DNA of 64,000 bases from NCBI RefSeq assembly GCF_000002425.4, contig NC_037254.1, positions 4,878,150 to 4,942,149 on the forward strand, in the 5' to 3' direction. Below the pieces are notes generated by a model, which saw nothing but the letters and a program-made list of their open reading frames with translations, made no database searches and was not told the DNA's origin. How positions within the stretch are numbered: the stretch's first letter is position 1; each line of letters starts with the position of its first letter. This DNA is from Physcomitrium patens. Lineage: Eukaryota; Streptophyta; Bryopsida; Funariales; Funariaceae. This document shows positions 1-9,811 of this stretch, one piece after another. Made by a program: the position numbers and the translations under genes.

Positions 1-237
1 TTTAAAATGAATAGCCAGAGGATACGTAGGATGAAGACCATCTCGATGTCGGATATTAGAATACGATTGACAGATTTCACATGACTCTACAAATGAGAGC
101 ACATCTCGATACATATTTCTCCCCCAATATCGTTCCTTGAGTTTAGCAAAAGTAGCCCAGATTCCTCTATGCCCTGCCCATAAACTATCATGAAACTCCT
201 TTAATAATTTTAGTTTTTCTTCCCTTTTGCCTATCAC
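1..237 (-). pseudogene. Integrase N-terminal part of A (zinc finger), cut by window edge
   Basis: The minus strand continues the pol frame directly after the TGA at 238-240. It encodes the HHCC zinc-finger region of a retroviral-type integrase: FHDSLWAGHRG supplies the two His, and CEICQ the Cys pair. The rest lies outside the window, so the catalytic core of A cannot be judged here. The sequence matches element B at 10799-11035 exactly by eye. The in-frame TGA before it occupies a site where diverged members G and I have a sense codon (Arg in G, Ala in I). Confidence 0.85.
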
Positions 238-1040
238 TCATTGTGGCATCCCAATTCCTTTCTTCGGTCTCTTCCATAAGAATCCATCTCGAAGTAAAAA
301 TCCATATGCTTTTTTTCTTATTTGTTTGAATTTTTCTGTAGACCAATTCTCCTGCTTATTCAAGGTATTCAAATAATGACCAATATCCAATAATTCTCCT
401 TCATAAGATTCTTCAAGAAATAGCTTGTCTTCTCTGTTGAGATTTGATATTGAATAGAATTTCAATCCGACATCATCAATGTCTTCAACCATTTCGTCTT
501 CCCTCTCGTATCTTGCTCGAGATAGCATGTCTGCTACTAAATTGTCTTTCCCAGTGATATGCTTAAATTCTGGATTTAGTGACTTAATATAAGCAATCCA
601 TCTCAACATTGCAATATTTGGCGTTGAACAGTTAATAATCATTCCAAGCAATGGCAAGCAATCTGTTTCAATTACTACTACTGCTCCAATCAAATAGTCC
701 TTTTCAGCTTTCATAGCCGAAACGACTCCCCAAAGTTCTCTTTTGACTTGCGAATATGTACGCTGACGAATACTTAAAACTTTAGCCCCAAATCGAACTG
801 CAAATCTATTCCCACTTGAATCATCTTGACCCACAGCCCATCCAATGGCAATTGGACTAGCGTCCACAGTAAGAATCACTGGTCTATTGCACTTATAATC
901 AACCTTCCTCAATATTGGAGGTGACATCAATAAATTCTTCAATCTTTGTATTGCCTGAATATGCCTTTCTTCCCATTTAAATCGGTAACCCTTGCGTAAC
1001 AGTTCATATAATGGATCCGCTATGTGACCAAATGAGGGAT
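238..1040 (-). pseudogene. RNase H domain of Pol, element A (open block, no longer in frame with RT)
   Basis: An open block of about 265 residues encodes a Ty3/gypsy RNase H. Visible motifs are VDASPIAIGWAVGQ (first catalytic Asp), KRELWGVVSAMKAEKDYL (Glu region), ETDCLPLLGMI (second Asp) and the late ADMLSRARYE. A following segment (SISNLNREDKLFLEE) links it to integrase. It ends in GMPQ and a TGA. The frame upstream is shifted by what looks like a one-base deletion near 1035, so the Met at 1062 is not a real start. The 274-residue translation from there equals that of element B. Confidence 0.85.
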
Positions 1041-2488
1041 TCAGATTCAATGAAATACACATGCACCCAAAAACCTGCGAACCTCTGTTAAAGAATCACA
1101 ATCCTCTTTCATCCTTCCAATTGCATCAACTTTAGTCGGATCTGGTTTTCTTCCATAGGATCTACATAAATGTCCAACAATTACAACCTCTCATACTCCA
1201 AATACAGACTTCATACCCGATAATGTAAGATGAACTTTTCCAAGCCGAGTTAAAATCTTTTCACAATCTTGTATATGATCAACAACATATCTGCGACACC
1301 CTCTCGTATCTAAAGTTTCATCCTTGTCTCCTTCTCTGCACCCTTTTATAGGAACATCATCCAGAAAAGGCATAGTCTTTTCCGGAATAAAATCTCTCAA
1401 TACCTTATTCATCCCATTCATCATATGCGCAACTGAGTTGGTCGCGCCTTGAGGAAGAGTGCACATTCTAACCAATCCAAGCGGTGTCTTCATCATTGTC
1501 AAATCTCTACTTCCTTCGACAAGTTGAAATTGATCATAACCTGAATACAAATCACCCATTGAATAGATCGCCCTTCCAGCAAACGCCTCAGTAAATTCAT
1601 CCACAATAGGTCCAATTCCTGCATTCCTGATAGTTACAACATTCACTGGCTGCATATCTTGAATAAACCGTAGTGATCCATTCTTCTTAGGTACCGTAAA
1701 CCATCGACTAGAATACGGCACAAATGAAGGTTCCAATATTTTTATCTTTATCTTTTCTTTTAATAGTTCTACCAATTTAGGTAAATGTATCCTCGGTACT
1801 GGAATCGGTCTTAGATTCCAAGGTACATGCGGTACAGTGAAGATAACCATAGGTGTTATAATATTTGGATCCACACACCCAATTTCATGAGATTCGAAGG
1901 CAAAAGATCTACCTTGTTTAGTCAACATCTTTTTGAAGCAAGTAATTTCCTCCGGCAATAAAGAACCATCAGAACCAATCTTCAATTCTTCAAAAGTCTC
2001 TTCAGTAAACTGATGTCCAATACTCATTGGATCTCTTAAACTTGCTTCTTTTGATGCTTCTCCTATTTGTTCTTTAGAATCCTCTGGTAATGGTCCGGCA
2101 ACAGGCTTTACTTTCTTATCTGCCGTTTTATATCTCGTCTCTACTGTGACTTCTAGTGCTTAAAAAGATTCAAGCATAGTATAAACCTCTCTCGAATGAA
2201 TCTCAACAATCTTATCATTATCCCCTAACCCAATAGATGTAATCAATTCCAATGAATCTTCCAGTCCATTTTCTTCATAAACACCCAAAATCCTCTCATC
2301 ATCTTGCAATGTACCTATCTTGCGTAATTGTCCTTCAATATTATATAATCTTTTTCTTTCTTTTCTTTTAAAATCATCAACTTTCTTATACATAATATTT
2401 CCATTCTCCAATATACCAATAAAACTCGCATCAAAGGCACCTTCATCTCGCGAGAGTACCTCCTCTTTTGTACCTCCATAATCTCGCT
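1041..2488 (-). pseudogene. Pol N-terminal part and reverse transcriptase, element A
   Basis: The pol frame starts near 2488, in the -1 frame relative to gag-protease. A linker (GILENGNIMYKKVDDF) comes first, then RT. RT motifs are WFTVPKKNGSLRFIQD, GDLYSGYDQFQL, LPQGATNSVAHMMN and the catalytic box PFLDDVPIKGC, where FLDD replaces the usual YxDD. Breaks: TAA at 2160-2162 where relative I has Gln; TGA at 1191-1193 after SVFGV; two TGA codons in the RLLGAC-type segment at 1035-1060; and a one-base deletion there. Element B shares every lesion in the part it retains. Confidence 0.85.
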
Positions 2489-4828
2489 TTATAGTGGTAC
2501 CTCCTCAAAATCCTTAAATCCTTCAACAATCTTTGGCAATGGTTTCTCCCTCAACCTATCTCGATTCCGTTCATGGTTAGGAGGTACTGTTAGAAATTGT
2601 ACAACTTTCCTCCCATCTTTGCTCCGTACCCTTGCATAAGCAGAACCATCATCAAGTACTTTTGTTTCTATCCGTGTTGCCGTGATATAAGGTTGTCCTA
2701 AAATCAACGGATAAGACGTTGTATCTTGAACGAAGAAATGTTGCTCCATCGCAACATCCCCAATCCAAATTTTGACATCTGGACAAGCTCCATATAATTC
2801 GCCCCGTGTGTTATTAGCTGCTCGTATTGCCCATCCATGTTCCATATCAATTGCCCATTTTTGCTTCTTATAAAGATCTTTAGACATGAGATTTATTTCA
2901 GAACCATGGTCGACCAAAGCAACTATTGGTTCTTCTATATCTCCTACCTTCACCAATACCTCAATAGTTGCCCTTGCCCAATGCTTTCGAGTATAATGGC
3001 TCAAAGTTTCCATTTCTTTGTCACTAGAATCTTCGAAACGTACTCACTGATTATACGCATTCTTTTCATTTGTTGGTTGCTTGTAACCAATATCAACCTC
3101 TTCTTCATCTCTACATATTCTTGCATCAATAGCATGACTCATTCCAATTTCGCCCATTAATTGCCTCTTTCGCTTAATGCTGTCAATGATAACATCACGA
3201 AACTCCTTCTTTGTAATTTCCAAGACTTCTTTCAATGTGAATTCTACCTTAGCGTTTAATATACGTTCTTTCAACATCCCTTTCAAATTTGTTGCCGCTT
3301 CAATGTCAAAAAGTAGCTTATAAGCAATTGATTTGCCCTTATCTTTTGTCTCCCCTATTTTTTCTTCCAATGATGCTGAGGTATCCTTTACAGGCAATTC
3401 TTGTGAAACTGCCTCCCGAGCCTTGTCTCCTTGAGTTTGTTTCTTAAAATAATTTCCTTCTTTCGTATCATCAAAATTTTCTCGTCTCTTTTCTTCCATC
3501 AAAGCTTCATGTTGGCTCTTAGCAATATATGCATGAACTGAAAGAGACTCAACAGGATCCTCCCAACCTGTTCTACCTTGTATTGTAGTTGCAGTTCTCA
3601 ATAGCGCTTCTCGAGGTAATTTCCCTTCTTGCATTGTAGAAACGGCAGAAGCCCAAAACTCACTAGTTTCCGTACTTCCACCAATTTCATCATCTACTCT
3701 AGCACCATAACTTGCACTTTCTCGTGTTGCTGTTTCATGCTCTTTTAAGTAATCTTGAACCAATGCTCTCATTCCTCCCTTGCCAAAATTGATTTGAAGA
3801 AGATCCTCTCTATTTTTCAATGCTATCTTCCCATCTTTTCAGCGAATAATTCCCTGCCGTATCATATTATTAAATTCATTACAATCTTTTCTAGTGTATG
3901 AAGCATCATCACACCAAATGCATCTTTGTACATATCCTTGTTTTGAAACATTCTTCGAATTATTTATAGAAGTATTCTCTTCAAGTCTTGCCAATTTGAT
4001 TTGAAGATCTCGCATTCCTCGTATAATTTCTTCCATACCCACATCTGCTTTCTTTGACAAGGATGTCGAAGGTTGAACTGTAGGCATTATTGGTGGTGTT
4101 GTACGTACTGGAGCTTTGGGTGCTTGTACTGTTTTTGGAATATTGCTCCTATCCTTCCTCCTTTCTTTTTTTGTAAGCAACCCCATCGCATCTTCAACGT
4201 TCTTCCACTTCATTGTCAATCCTTCATCTTCTTCTTTGTCTTCAAGAAGGGGTTCTAATTTCTCTTGCAATTCTCTATCAACAGCTTGAAAAAATAGATC
4301 AACTTTTTTCGGCTCCAATGTCAATTTTTCTACCTTCGATAATTGAGAGTACTGCCTCTCAAATTCCCTTAGTAGCTCTGTTGGTTGCAAATTCTTATTG
4401 GGCCGTTCAATCCATCCCAAAAACAGCTTCTTAGTAACGCGATCGACATCTTTCAAGAAATATTCGTCTTTCAATGCATGTGAAAAATCCTCCCATGAAT
4501 TCCCATAACGATCCGTAATCGATGTAATGTGGTTCCTTATCTCCGGTATCATGGCAAGTCCAAATAGTGCAACCATTTTCTTCTCAGAAACCCGATTTAA
4601 TTCCATTTCATGAACATAACATCTTAAATACCTTGAAATATTCCTCCCATCAAATTGATCAATTTTATTGACCACTGCTTGCAATGCTTTGGTTGCCAAA
4701 GCTTCCTTTCGATCATTGCTTTGCTGTTGCTGCATTGACAATGAGAAGGCTTGAAATAAACTAGCGATAGACGGATCCATGTGCATACCTTGTCCTTTAG
4801 AAGACTCCCCACTAGAAACTCCTCCCAA
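2489..4828 (-). pseudogene. Gag and aspartic protease (ORF1), element A
   Basis: One frame runs from ATG at 4828 (MGGVSSGESSKGQG) to a TAA at 2489-2491 after FEEVPL. Relative I ends at the same motif, so this stop looks native. Domains in order: Gag capsid-like helical region, a coiled Pro/Lys segment, a zinc-knuckle relic RCIWCDDASYTRKDC (Tyr where relative I has His), a basic linker, and a protease near 2850-2930 with LVDHGSEINLMS and later ILGQPYIT. Two premature TGA codons interrupt it: 3839-3841 (relative I has TGG, Trp) and 3044-3046 (relative I has Arg). Both look like single transitions. Element B shares the first; the second falls in B's gap. Confidence 0.85.
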
Positions 4829-4912
4829 AAATCCTTTAAAATTTTTATTTTCGTTTTCTATAAAAATAAAGATAAAATCAACCGAAATCCAATACCTTCT
4901 ACCTCAAGCTTT

Positions 4913-4928
4913 CACGTCGGGTTCAACA
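4913..4928 (-). other. Primer-binding site of A
   Basis: Minus strand TGTTGAACCCGACGTG, five bases inside the 5' LTR. Element B has TGGTGAACCCGACGTG at the same place, so the second G appears mutated here. It should pair with the 3' end of a tRNA ending ...TTCACCA. I did not assign the tRNA. Confidence 0.65.
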
Positions 4929-4933
4929 CTTTT

Positions 4934-6265
4934 TATCATATTATGTGCTTTCCTGCTCGAGAACGCACCGGGCGTCTGGCTGTAGAAGGTAGTATGGAGA
5001 TTCGCCGATAGTCAAGCAGTCTATCAGTTTTTGACTGCTGGAATATAAACGACTGCAACAATGTACCGTAAATCTATACGGGTACTCTTCGACTGCTTGT
5101 CGAAGTCCTTTTTTGTCCCAGCGAGTAGGTCTCTAGACGTTACAGAGAACCCCGAACAACCCAAACTGTTAATCTTCAATACCGCTTTGTACTTACGATC
5201 TTGTATCCACTAACTGTCTTGTTAGATTAACCCAATAAATTTCATTCACTCCACATACTCAATCCTATAGACACCCTTTTAATCCTTCAATGACAGACGT
5301 AACTCGATTTCACAAAACAGTCAAGAGTATTCAAACCCACTTCATTGAAAATCTCGATTCACCATTACAATACTGACTTCAGCAGCGATTGCCTCAGTCT
5401 TCCCAAAACTCTACGAAGAAGAAAAATCCAAATTCTATGTCTTTCCTTCCCCGACCCGAAGCATGAAGCTCCTCTCTCTAATTCCCTTGATTTCCAAAAA
5501 CCTCCAATGAAAACTGAACTAGTAACCTTGGAAAAGCTTGAAACTAGCTCCCCCCAATTCCCCAAGAAAAAAAAAATCCCCCCTTCAAAACTATATCCTC
5601 CCTAACCTTATCCTCTGAAATTCTTCAATCTTCCGTCTTAGATCCGGAATTGGCTCCCACCGTCAAGCTTGGATCCGAAATTGGCTCTCACCGTCAAAGC
5701 TTTCTCTTGCGTTTTTACCTTTAAGAAATTCCTTTACCGAAAACAACGTTCTCTGAACCGGTACAGAGAACAGGACAGCCTGAAACAGAATCGAACCCCG
5801 TAATCGGGACCACATTGAGTCGCCTAACCAATTCAGGTCCCATATTGGGAAAGATGCCCGTAGTAACCTGGATGTTCCCGTAATTGGGTCAAATTGGTCC
5901 TCGCGTCAGATTGGCTAAGACCCGTAGTAAGACCTGGATTTCCCGTTAATAGACTGCATTGGGTTGACCGGCCAATTCAGGTCTCATATTGGATAAGAGG
6001 ATTCGGATTGGATTCTTGAAATTGGATCCAATTGGCTCTTCGAACCCATCGTGTGAATTGGCCCTTCTCTTCCTGCTGACTCTCGTTATTGGAATTGAAT
6101 GGAGCATTTCAGTATGCCCCAGCTGACTGTAATGGAGCGACTGAACCTGACCACAAGGTATTTGCACTGGAGTTGGTCGATGCTCTCAATATTTGAGGTA
6201 ACTGAATATTAATAAAATTCTCCTTTCTTTTGATTTTCACTGTATACTCGTATTACAACAGGACA
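4934..6265 (-). repeat. 5' LTR of A (1332 bp)
   Basis: On the plus strand it runs from TATCATAT (mutated TGTCGTAT) to AGGACA (mutated ACGACA). It aligns with both LTRs of B except for about 185 extra bases around 5760-5965, which include repeated 'cccgtaattggg'-type segments. Two short hairpins lie at 5066-5081 (CCGTA/TACGG arms) and 5087-5105 (CTTCGAC/GTCGAAG arms), both kept in B. No gene is seen in it. Confidence 0.9.
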
Positions 6266-7048
6266 GCGAATCCATTATATGAACTCTTACGCAAGGGTTA
6301 CCGATTTAAATGGGAAGAAAGGCATATTCAGGCAATGCAAAGATTGAAGAATTTATTGATGTCACCTCCAATATTGAGGAAGGTTGATTATAAGTGCAAT
6401 AGACCAGTGATTCTTATTGTGGACGCTAGTCCAATTGCCATTGGATGGGCTGTGGGTCAAGATGATTCAAATGGGAGTAGATTTGCAGTTCGATTTGGGG
6501 CTAAAGTTTTAAGTATTCGTCAGCGTGCATATTCGCAAGTCAAAAGAGAACTTTGGGGAGTCGTTTCGGCTATGAAAGCTGAAAAGGACTATTTGATTGG
6601 AGCAGTAGTAGTAATTGAAACAGATTGCTTGCCATTGCTTGGAATGATTATTAACTGTTCAACGCCAAATATTGCAATGTTGAGATGGATTGCTTATATT
6701 AAGTCACTAAATCCAGAATTTAAGCATATCACTGGGAAAGACAATTTAGTAGCAGACATGCTATCTCGAGCAAGATACGAGAGGGAAGACGAAATGGTTG
6801 AAGACATTGATGATGTCGGATTGAAATTCTATTCAATATCAAATCTCAACAGAGAAGACAAGCTATTTCTTGAAGAATCTTATGAAGGAGAATTATTGGA
6901 TATTGGTCATTATTTGAATACCTTGAATAAGCAGGAGAATTGGTCTACAGAAAAATTCAAACAAATAAGAAAAAAAGCATATGGATTTTTACTTCGAGAT
7001 GGATTCTTATGGAAGAGACCGAAGAAAGGAATTGGGATGCCACAATGA
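6266..7048 (+). pseudogene. RNase H domain of Pol, element C
   Basis: Gypsy RNase H starting at NPLYELLRKGYRFKWEERH, with VDASPIAIGWAVGQDDS, KRELWGVVSAMK and ETDCLPLLGMI visible. It ends in the same GMPQ-TGA as A and B. Before position 6528 it differs from B at several residues (QAM/QAI, NGS/SGN and RA/RT, among others). After that it is identical to B for the rest of the domain. It is truncated at the 5' side by A. Confidence 0.88.
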
Positions 7049-8272
7049 GTGATAGGCAAAAGGGAAGAAAAACTAAAATTATTAAAGGAGTTTCATGATA
7101 GTTTATGGGCAGGGCATAGAGGAATCTGGGCTACTTTTGCTAAACTCAAGGAACGATATTGGGGGAGAAATATGTATCGAGATGTGCTCTCATTTGTAGA
7201 GTCATGTGAAATCTGTCAATCGTATTCTAATATCCGACATCGAGATGGTCTTCATCCTACGTATCCTCTGGCTATTCATTTTAAATGGGTTGTTGATTTG
7301 GTTATTATGCCGGTTGGGTTATGGCAGATGAGATATTTGGTTTTAGCTCGTGAAGATTTATCAAATCAAGTAGAAGGAAGAGCATTGAGGATAAAATCTA
7401 CAGAGGGGATTTGTAGGTTTTTGCTTGAAGATGTCATTTGCCGTTACGGGTGCGTAGGAAAAATCACTGCAGATCGTGGAGAATTAAATGCACAAGAAGC
7501 TCGTAAGTTCTTTGAAAGATGTGGAGTTAAACTATCACTGACTACTGCTTATAATCCGGAAGGGAATGCAAAAAGCAAACGCGGTCACCCGCCGATTGTG
7601 AAAGCATTGGTTAAAGCTTGTAATGGGAAAGTTAAAGAGTGGCCACGGCTTTTGTCATTTGCATTATGGGCTAATCGAACAACACATAGTTCGGTGACAG
7701 GATATATGCCAGTAGAACTTATGACAGGTCGAAAACCAATTATGTCGATTGAAGAAAAGGTACTTACTTGGAGTATGCTTCCATGGAAATATGAATTGTC
7801 AAGAGAAGAACTTTTGGCTATTAGGATTCAACAATTGGAGCAAAGATCGGAAGATGTGCAGATAGCATTGGAAAGGTTAAAAAGAGCAAGGTTACAAAAC
7901 AAGGCACGATTTGATAAGCAACATCGATTGAGACCTAAAGCAATTGAAGAAGGTGATTGGGTACTTGTTTATGATAGTAGTCTAGACAACCAATATAGCA
8001 CTTTACGAAAGTTTTCAAAACGTTGGTTTGGACCGTATGTGGTAACAACTGTTTATGATAATAGGACTTACTCATTGCGGGAGTTAGATGGCATAAGATT
8101 AAGAATATCAATTGCATAGAAGAGAGTGAAATTGTTTCAACAAAGAAATACACAAATGAATATGGAAGACCTTAATGAAGGTATAGAGATTCCGCAGCAA
8201 GAAGATGAAAGTAATTTGGATAATGAAGGTGACAAAGACAAACTCGACAAAGATATAGAGAATATATTATAA
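7049..8272 (+). pseudogene. Integrase of element C, catalytic Glu replaced by Lys
   Basis: The block reads through the integrase: HHCC finger (FHDSLWAGHRG, CEICQ), first Asp in WVVDLVIMP, second Asp in ITADRGELNAQEA. It then has YNPEGNAKSKRGH, with Lys where relatives G and I have Glu (GNDKSEHGH, GNAKSECRH). The C-terminal part has the WVLVYDSSLDNQYSTLRKFSKRWFGPYVV beta-rich segment typical of gypsy integrase tails. A TAG interrupts it at 8117-8119, and the native end appears to be the TAA at 8270-8272 after an acidic tail. The GTG at 7049 follows an in-frame TGA and is not a real start. From 6528 to 7745 the DNA equals element B. Confidence 0.85.
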
Positions 8273-8317
8273 ATCAAATAGCAATTGGGTAAATTGGTGC
8301 ATATCGGAGGATGGACA

Positions 8318-8334
8318 GGTTCAAAGTGGGTGGA
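8318..8334 (+). other. Polypurine tract of C
   Basis: A purine-rich stretch ending AAGTGGGTGGA lies directly before the LTR start TGTCGT. Its position matches the tract of B (AGGGGGTGGA). It is the expected plus-strand primer for reverse transcription. Confidence 0.7.
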
Positions 8335-8602
8335 TGTCGTGTTGTAACACGAGTATATCATAAAAATATAAAGAAAGGGGGCTTTTATTAATATTCAGTT
8401 ACCTCAAATATTGGGAGCAAGTACCGATTCTAGTACCAATATTCAGGGGCCAGTTCAGAGACCTCGTCACAGTTAGTGAGTGCATACTTACCGGTAATGT
8501 AATCCTTTGTTCGAGTCCAATAGTGTGAGTCAACAGAATCGAAAGGACTAAAGTGATGAGTAAGCAAGCCTGACGTGAAGGACCAATTTGACCCAATTAC
8601 GG
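8335..8602 (+). repeat. 3' LTR of C, first part (before B insertion)
   Basis: Starts TGTCGTGTTGTAACACGAG, the reverse complement of the A and B LTR ends. It stops at ...CCAATTACGG where B begins. It aligns through its length with the A LTR, although more diverged than A is from B. Confidence 0.88.
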
Positions 8603-9749
8603 TGTCGTATTACGTGCTTTCCTGCTCGAGAATGCGCCGGGCGTTTGGCTGTAGAAGGTAGTATGGAGATTCGCCGATAGTCAAGCAGTCTATCAGTTTT
8701 TGACTGCTGGAATATAAACGACTGCAACAATGTACCGTAAATCTATACGGGTGCTCTTCGACTGCTTGTCGAAGTCCTTTTTTGTCCCAGCCAGTAGGTC
8801 TCTAGATGTTACAGAGAACCCCGAACAACCCAAACTGTTAATCTTCAATACCGCTTTGTACTTACGATCTTGTATCCACTGACTGTCTTGTTAGATTAAT
8901 CCAATAAATTTCATTCACTCCGCATACTCAATCCTATAGACACCCTTTTAATCCTTCAATCACAAACGTAACTCGATTTCATAAAACAGTCAAGAGTATT
9001 CAAACCCACTTCATTGCAAATCCCGATTCACCATTACAATACTGACTTCAGCAGCGATTGCCTCAGTCTTCTCAAAACTCTACGAAGAAGAAAAATCCAA
9101 ATTCTATGTCTTTCCTTCCCCGACCCGAAGCATGAAGCTCCTCTCTCTAATCCCCTTGATCTCCAAAAACCTCCAATGAAAACCGAACTAGTAACTTTCC
9201 AAAAACTTGAAAACCCCCCTTCTCTCTGATCTGAAAAAAAAACCCTTCAAATTTATTCTTTCCCTAACCTTATCCTCTTGAATTCCATCAATCTTCCGTC
9301 TTGGATCTGAAATTGGCACCCGCCATCAGAGCTAGATCCGAAATTGGCTCACGTCATCAAGGCCTTCTCCTCCATTTTTACCTTTAAGAGATCCATTTGC
9401 TGCAAACAACGTTCCCTAGATGTTCCTGTAATTTGGTCTGTATTGGGTTGCCCGGCCAATTCAGGTCTCACATTCGGTAAGAGAACCCGGATTGGATTCT
9501 TGAAATTGGATCCAATTGGCTCTTCGAACCTGTCCTGTGAATTGGCCCTTCTCTTCCTGCTGACTCCTGTTATTGGAATTGAATGGAGCATTTCAGTATG
9601 CCCCGGCTGACAGTAACGGAGCGACTGAACCAGACCACTCAGTATTTGCACTGGAGTTGGTCAATGCTCCCAATAGTTGAGGTAACTGAATATTAATAAA
9701 ATTCCCCTTTCTTTTTATTTTCATTGTATACTCGTGTTACATCACGACA
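8603..9749 (-). repeat. 3' LTR of B (1147 bp)
   Basis: Runs from TGTCGTATTACG to CATCACGACA on the plus strand. It keeps the hairpin pair seen in A (8735-8750 and 8756-8774). It lacks the extra 185-bp block of the A LTR. It pairs with the LTR at 14211-15358. Confidence 0.92.
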
Positions 9750-9766
9750 TCCACCCCCTCTTAACC
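9750..9766 (-). other. Polypurine tract of B
   Basis: Minus strand GGTTAAGAGGGGGTGGA ends exactly at the 3' LTR start. It is the expected plus-strand priming site. Equivalent tracts sit beside the 3' LTRs of C, G and I. Confidence 0.75.
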
Positions 9767-9811
9767 TGTGCATCCTCCGGTATGCACAAATTTACCCAAT
9801 TGCTGTTTGAT

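Larger units (their letters stand above)
1..6265 (-). mobile_element. Element A: Ty3/gypsy retrotransposon (FLDD/DHGSE family), 3' end beyond window
   Basis: Read on the minus strand, the order is 5' LTR (4934-6265), primer-binding site, gag plus protease, then RT, RNase H and the start of integrase, which runs off the window edge. The right LTR end abuts RNase H coding sequence of element C at 6266, in opposite orientation. The simplest reading is that A inserted into C, but the other junction is outside the window. The element is dead: at least seven in-frame stops and one frameshift. From the window start to about position 4749 it is identical, by eye, to element B wherever both are present. 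Beyond that, towards and in the LTR, the two differ by a few percent. Confidence 0.9.
6266..8602 (+). mobile_element. Element C, first visible part (RNase H to 3' LTR)
   Basis: Plus-strand member of the same gypsy family as A and B. It starts abruptly inside RNase H coding sequence at the LTR end of A, continues through integrase and a polypurine tract, and enters its 3' LTR at 8335. B interrupts that LTR at 8603, and it resumes at 15359. C's 5' half should lie left of A, beyond the window. Confidence 0.88.

Noticed and set aside
4213-5605. Plus-strand ORFs over gag and LTR of A (and the same over B) as host genes
   Set aside because: They lie opposite a recognised Gag or inside LTRs, have no domain pattern, and recur only because the elements recur.
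7049-8119. An intact stand-alone integrase gene starting at 7049
   Set aside because: It follows directly from an in-frame TGA in a pol reading, the start would be GTG, and the catalytic Glu is Lys.
8470-8540. A possible tRNA or SINE promoter: GTTCGAGTCC looks like a B box
   Set aside because: The stretch aligns with the LTR of A (ccattcaattccaataacg...). It is ordinary LTR sequence, and no cloverleaf or A box fits.
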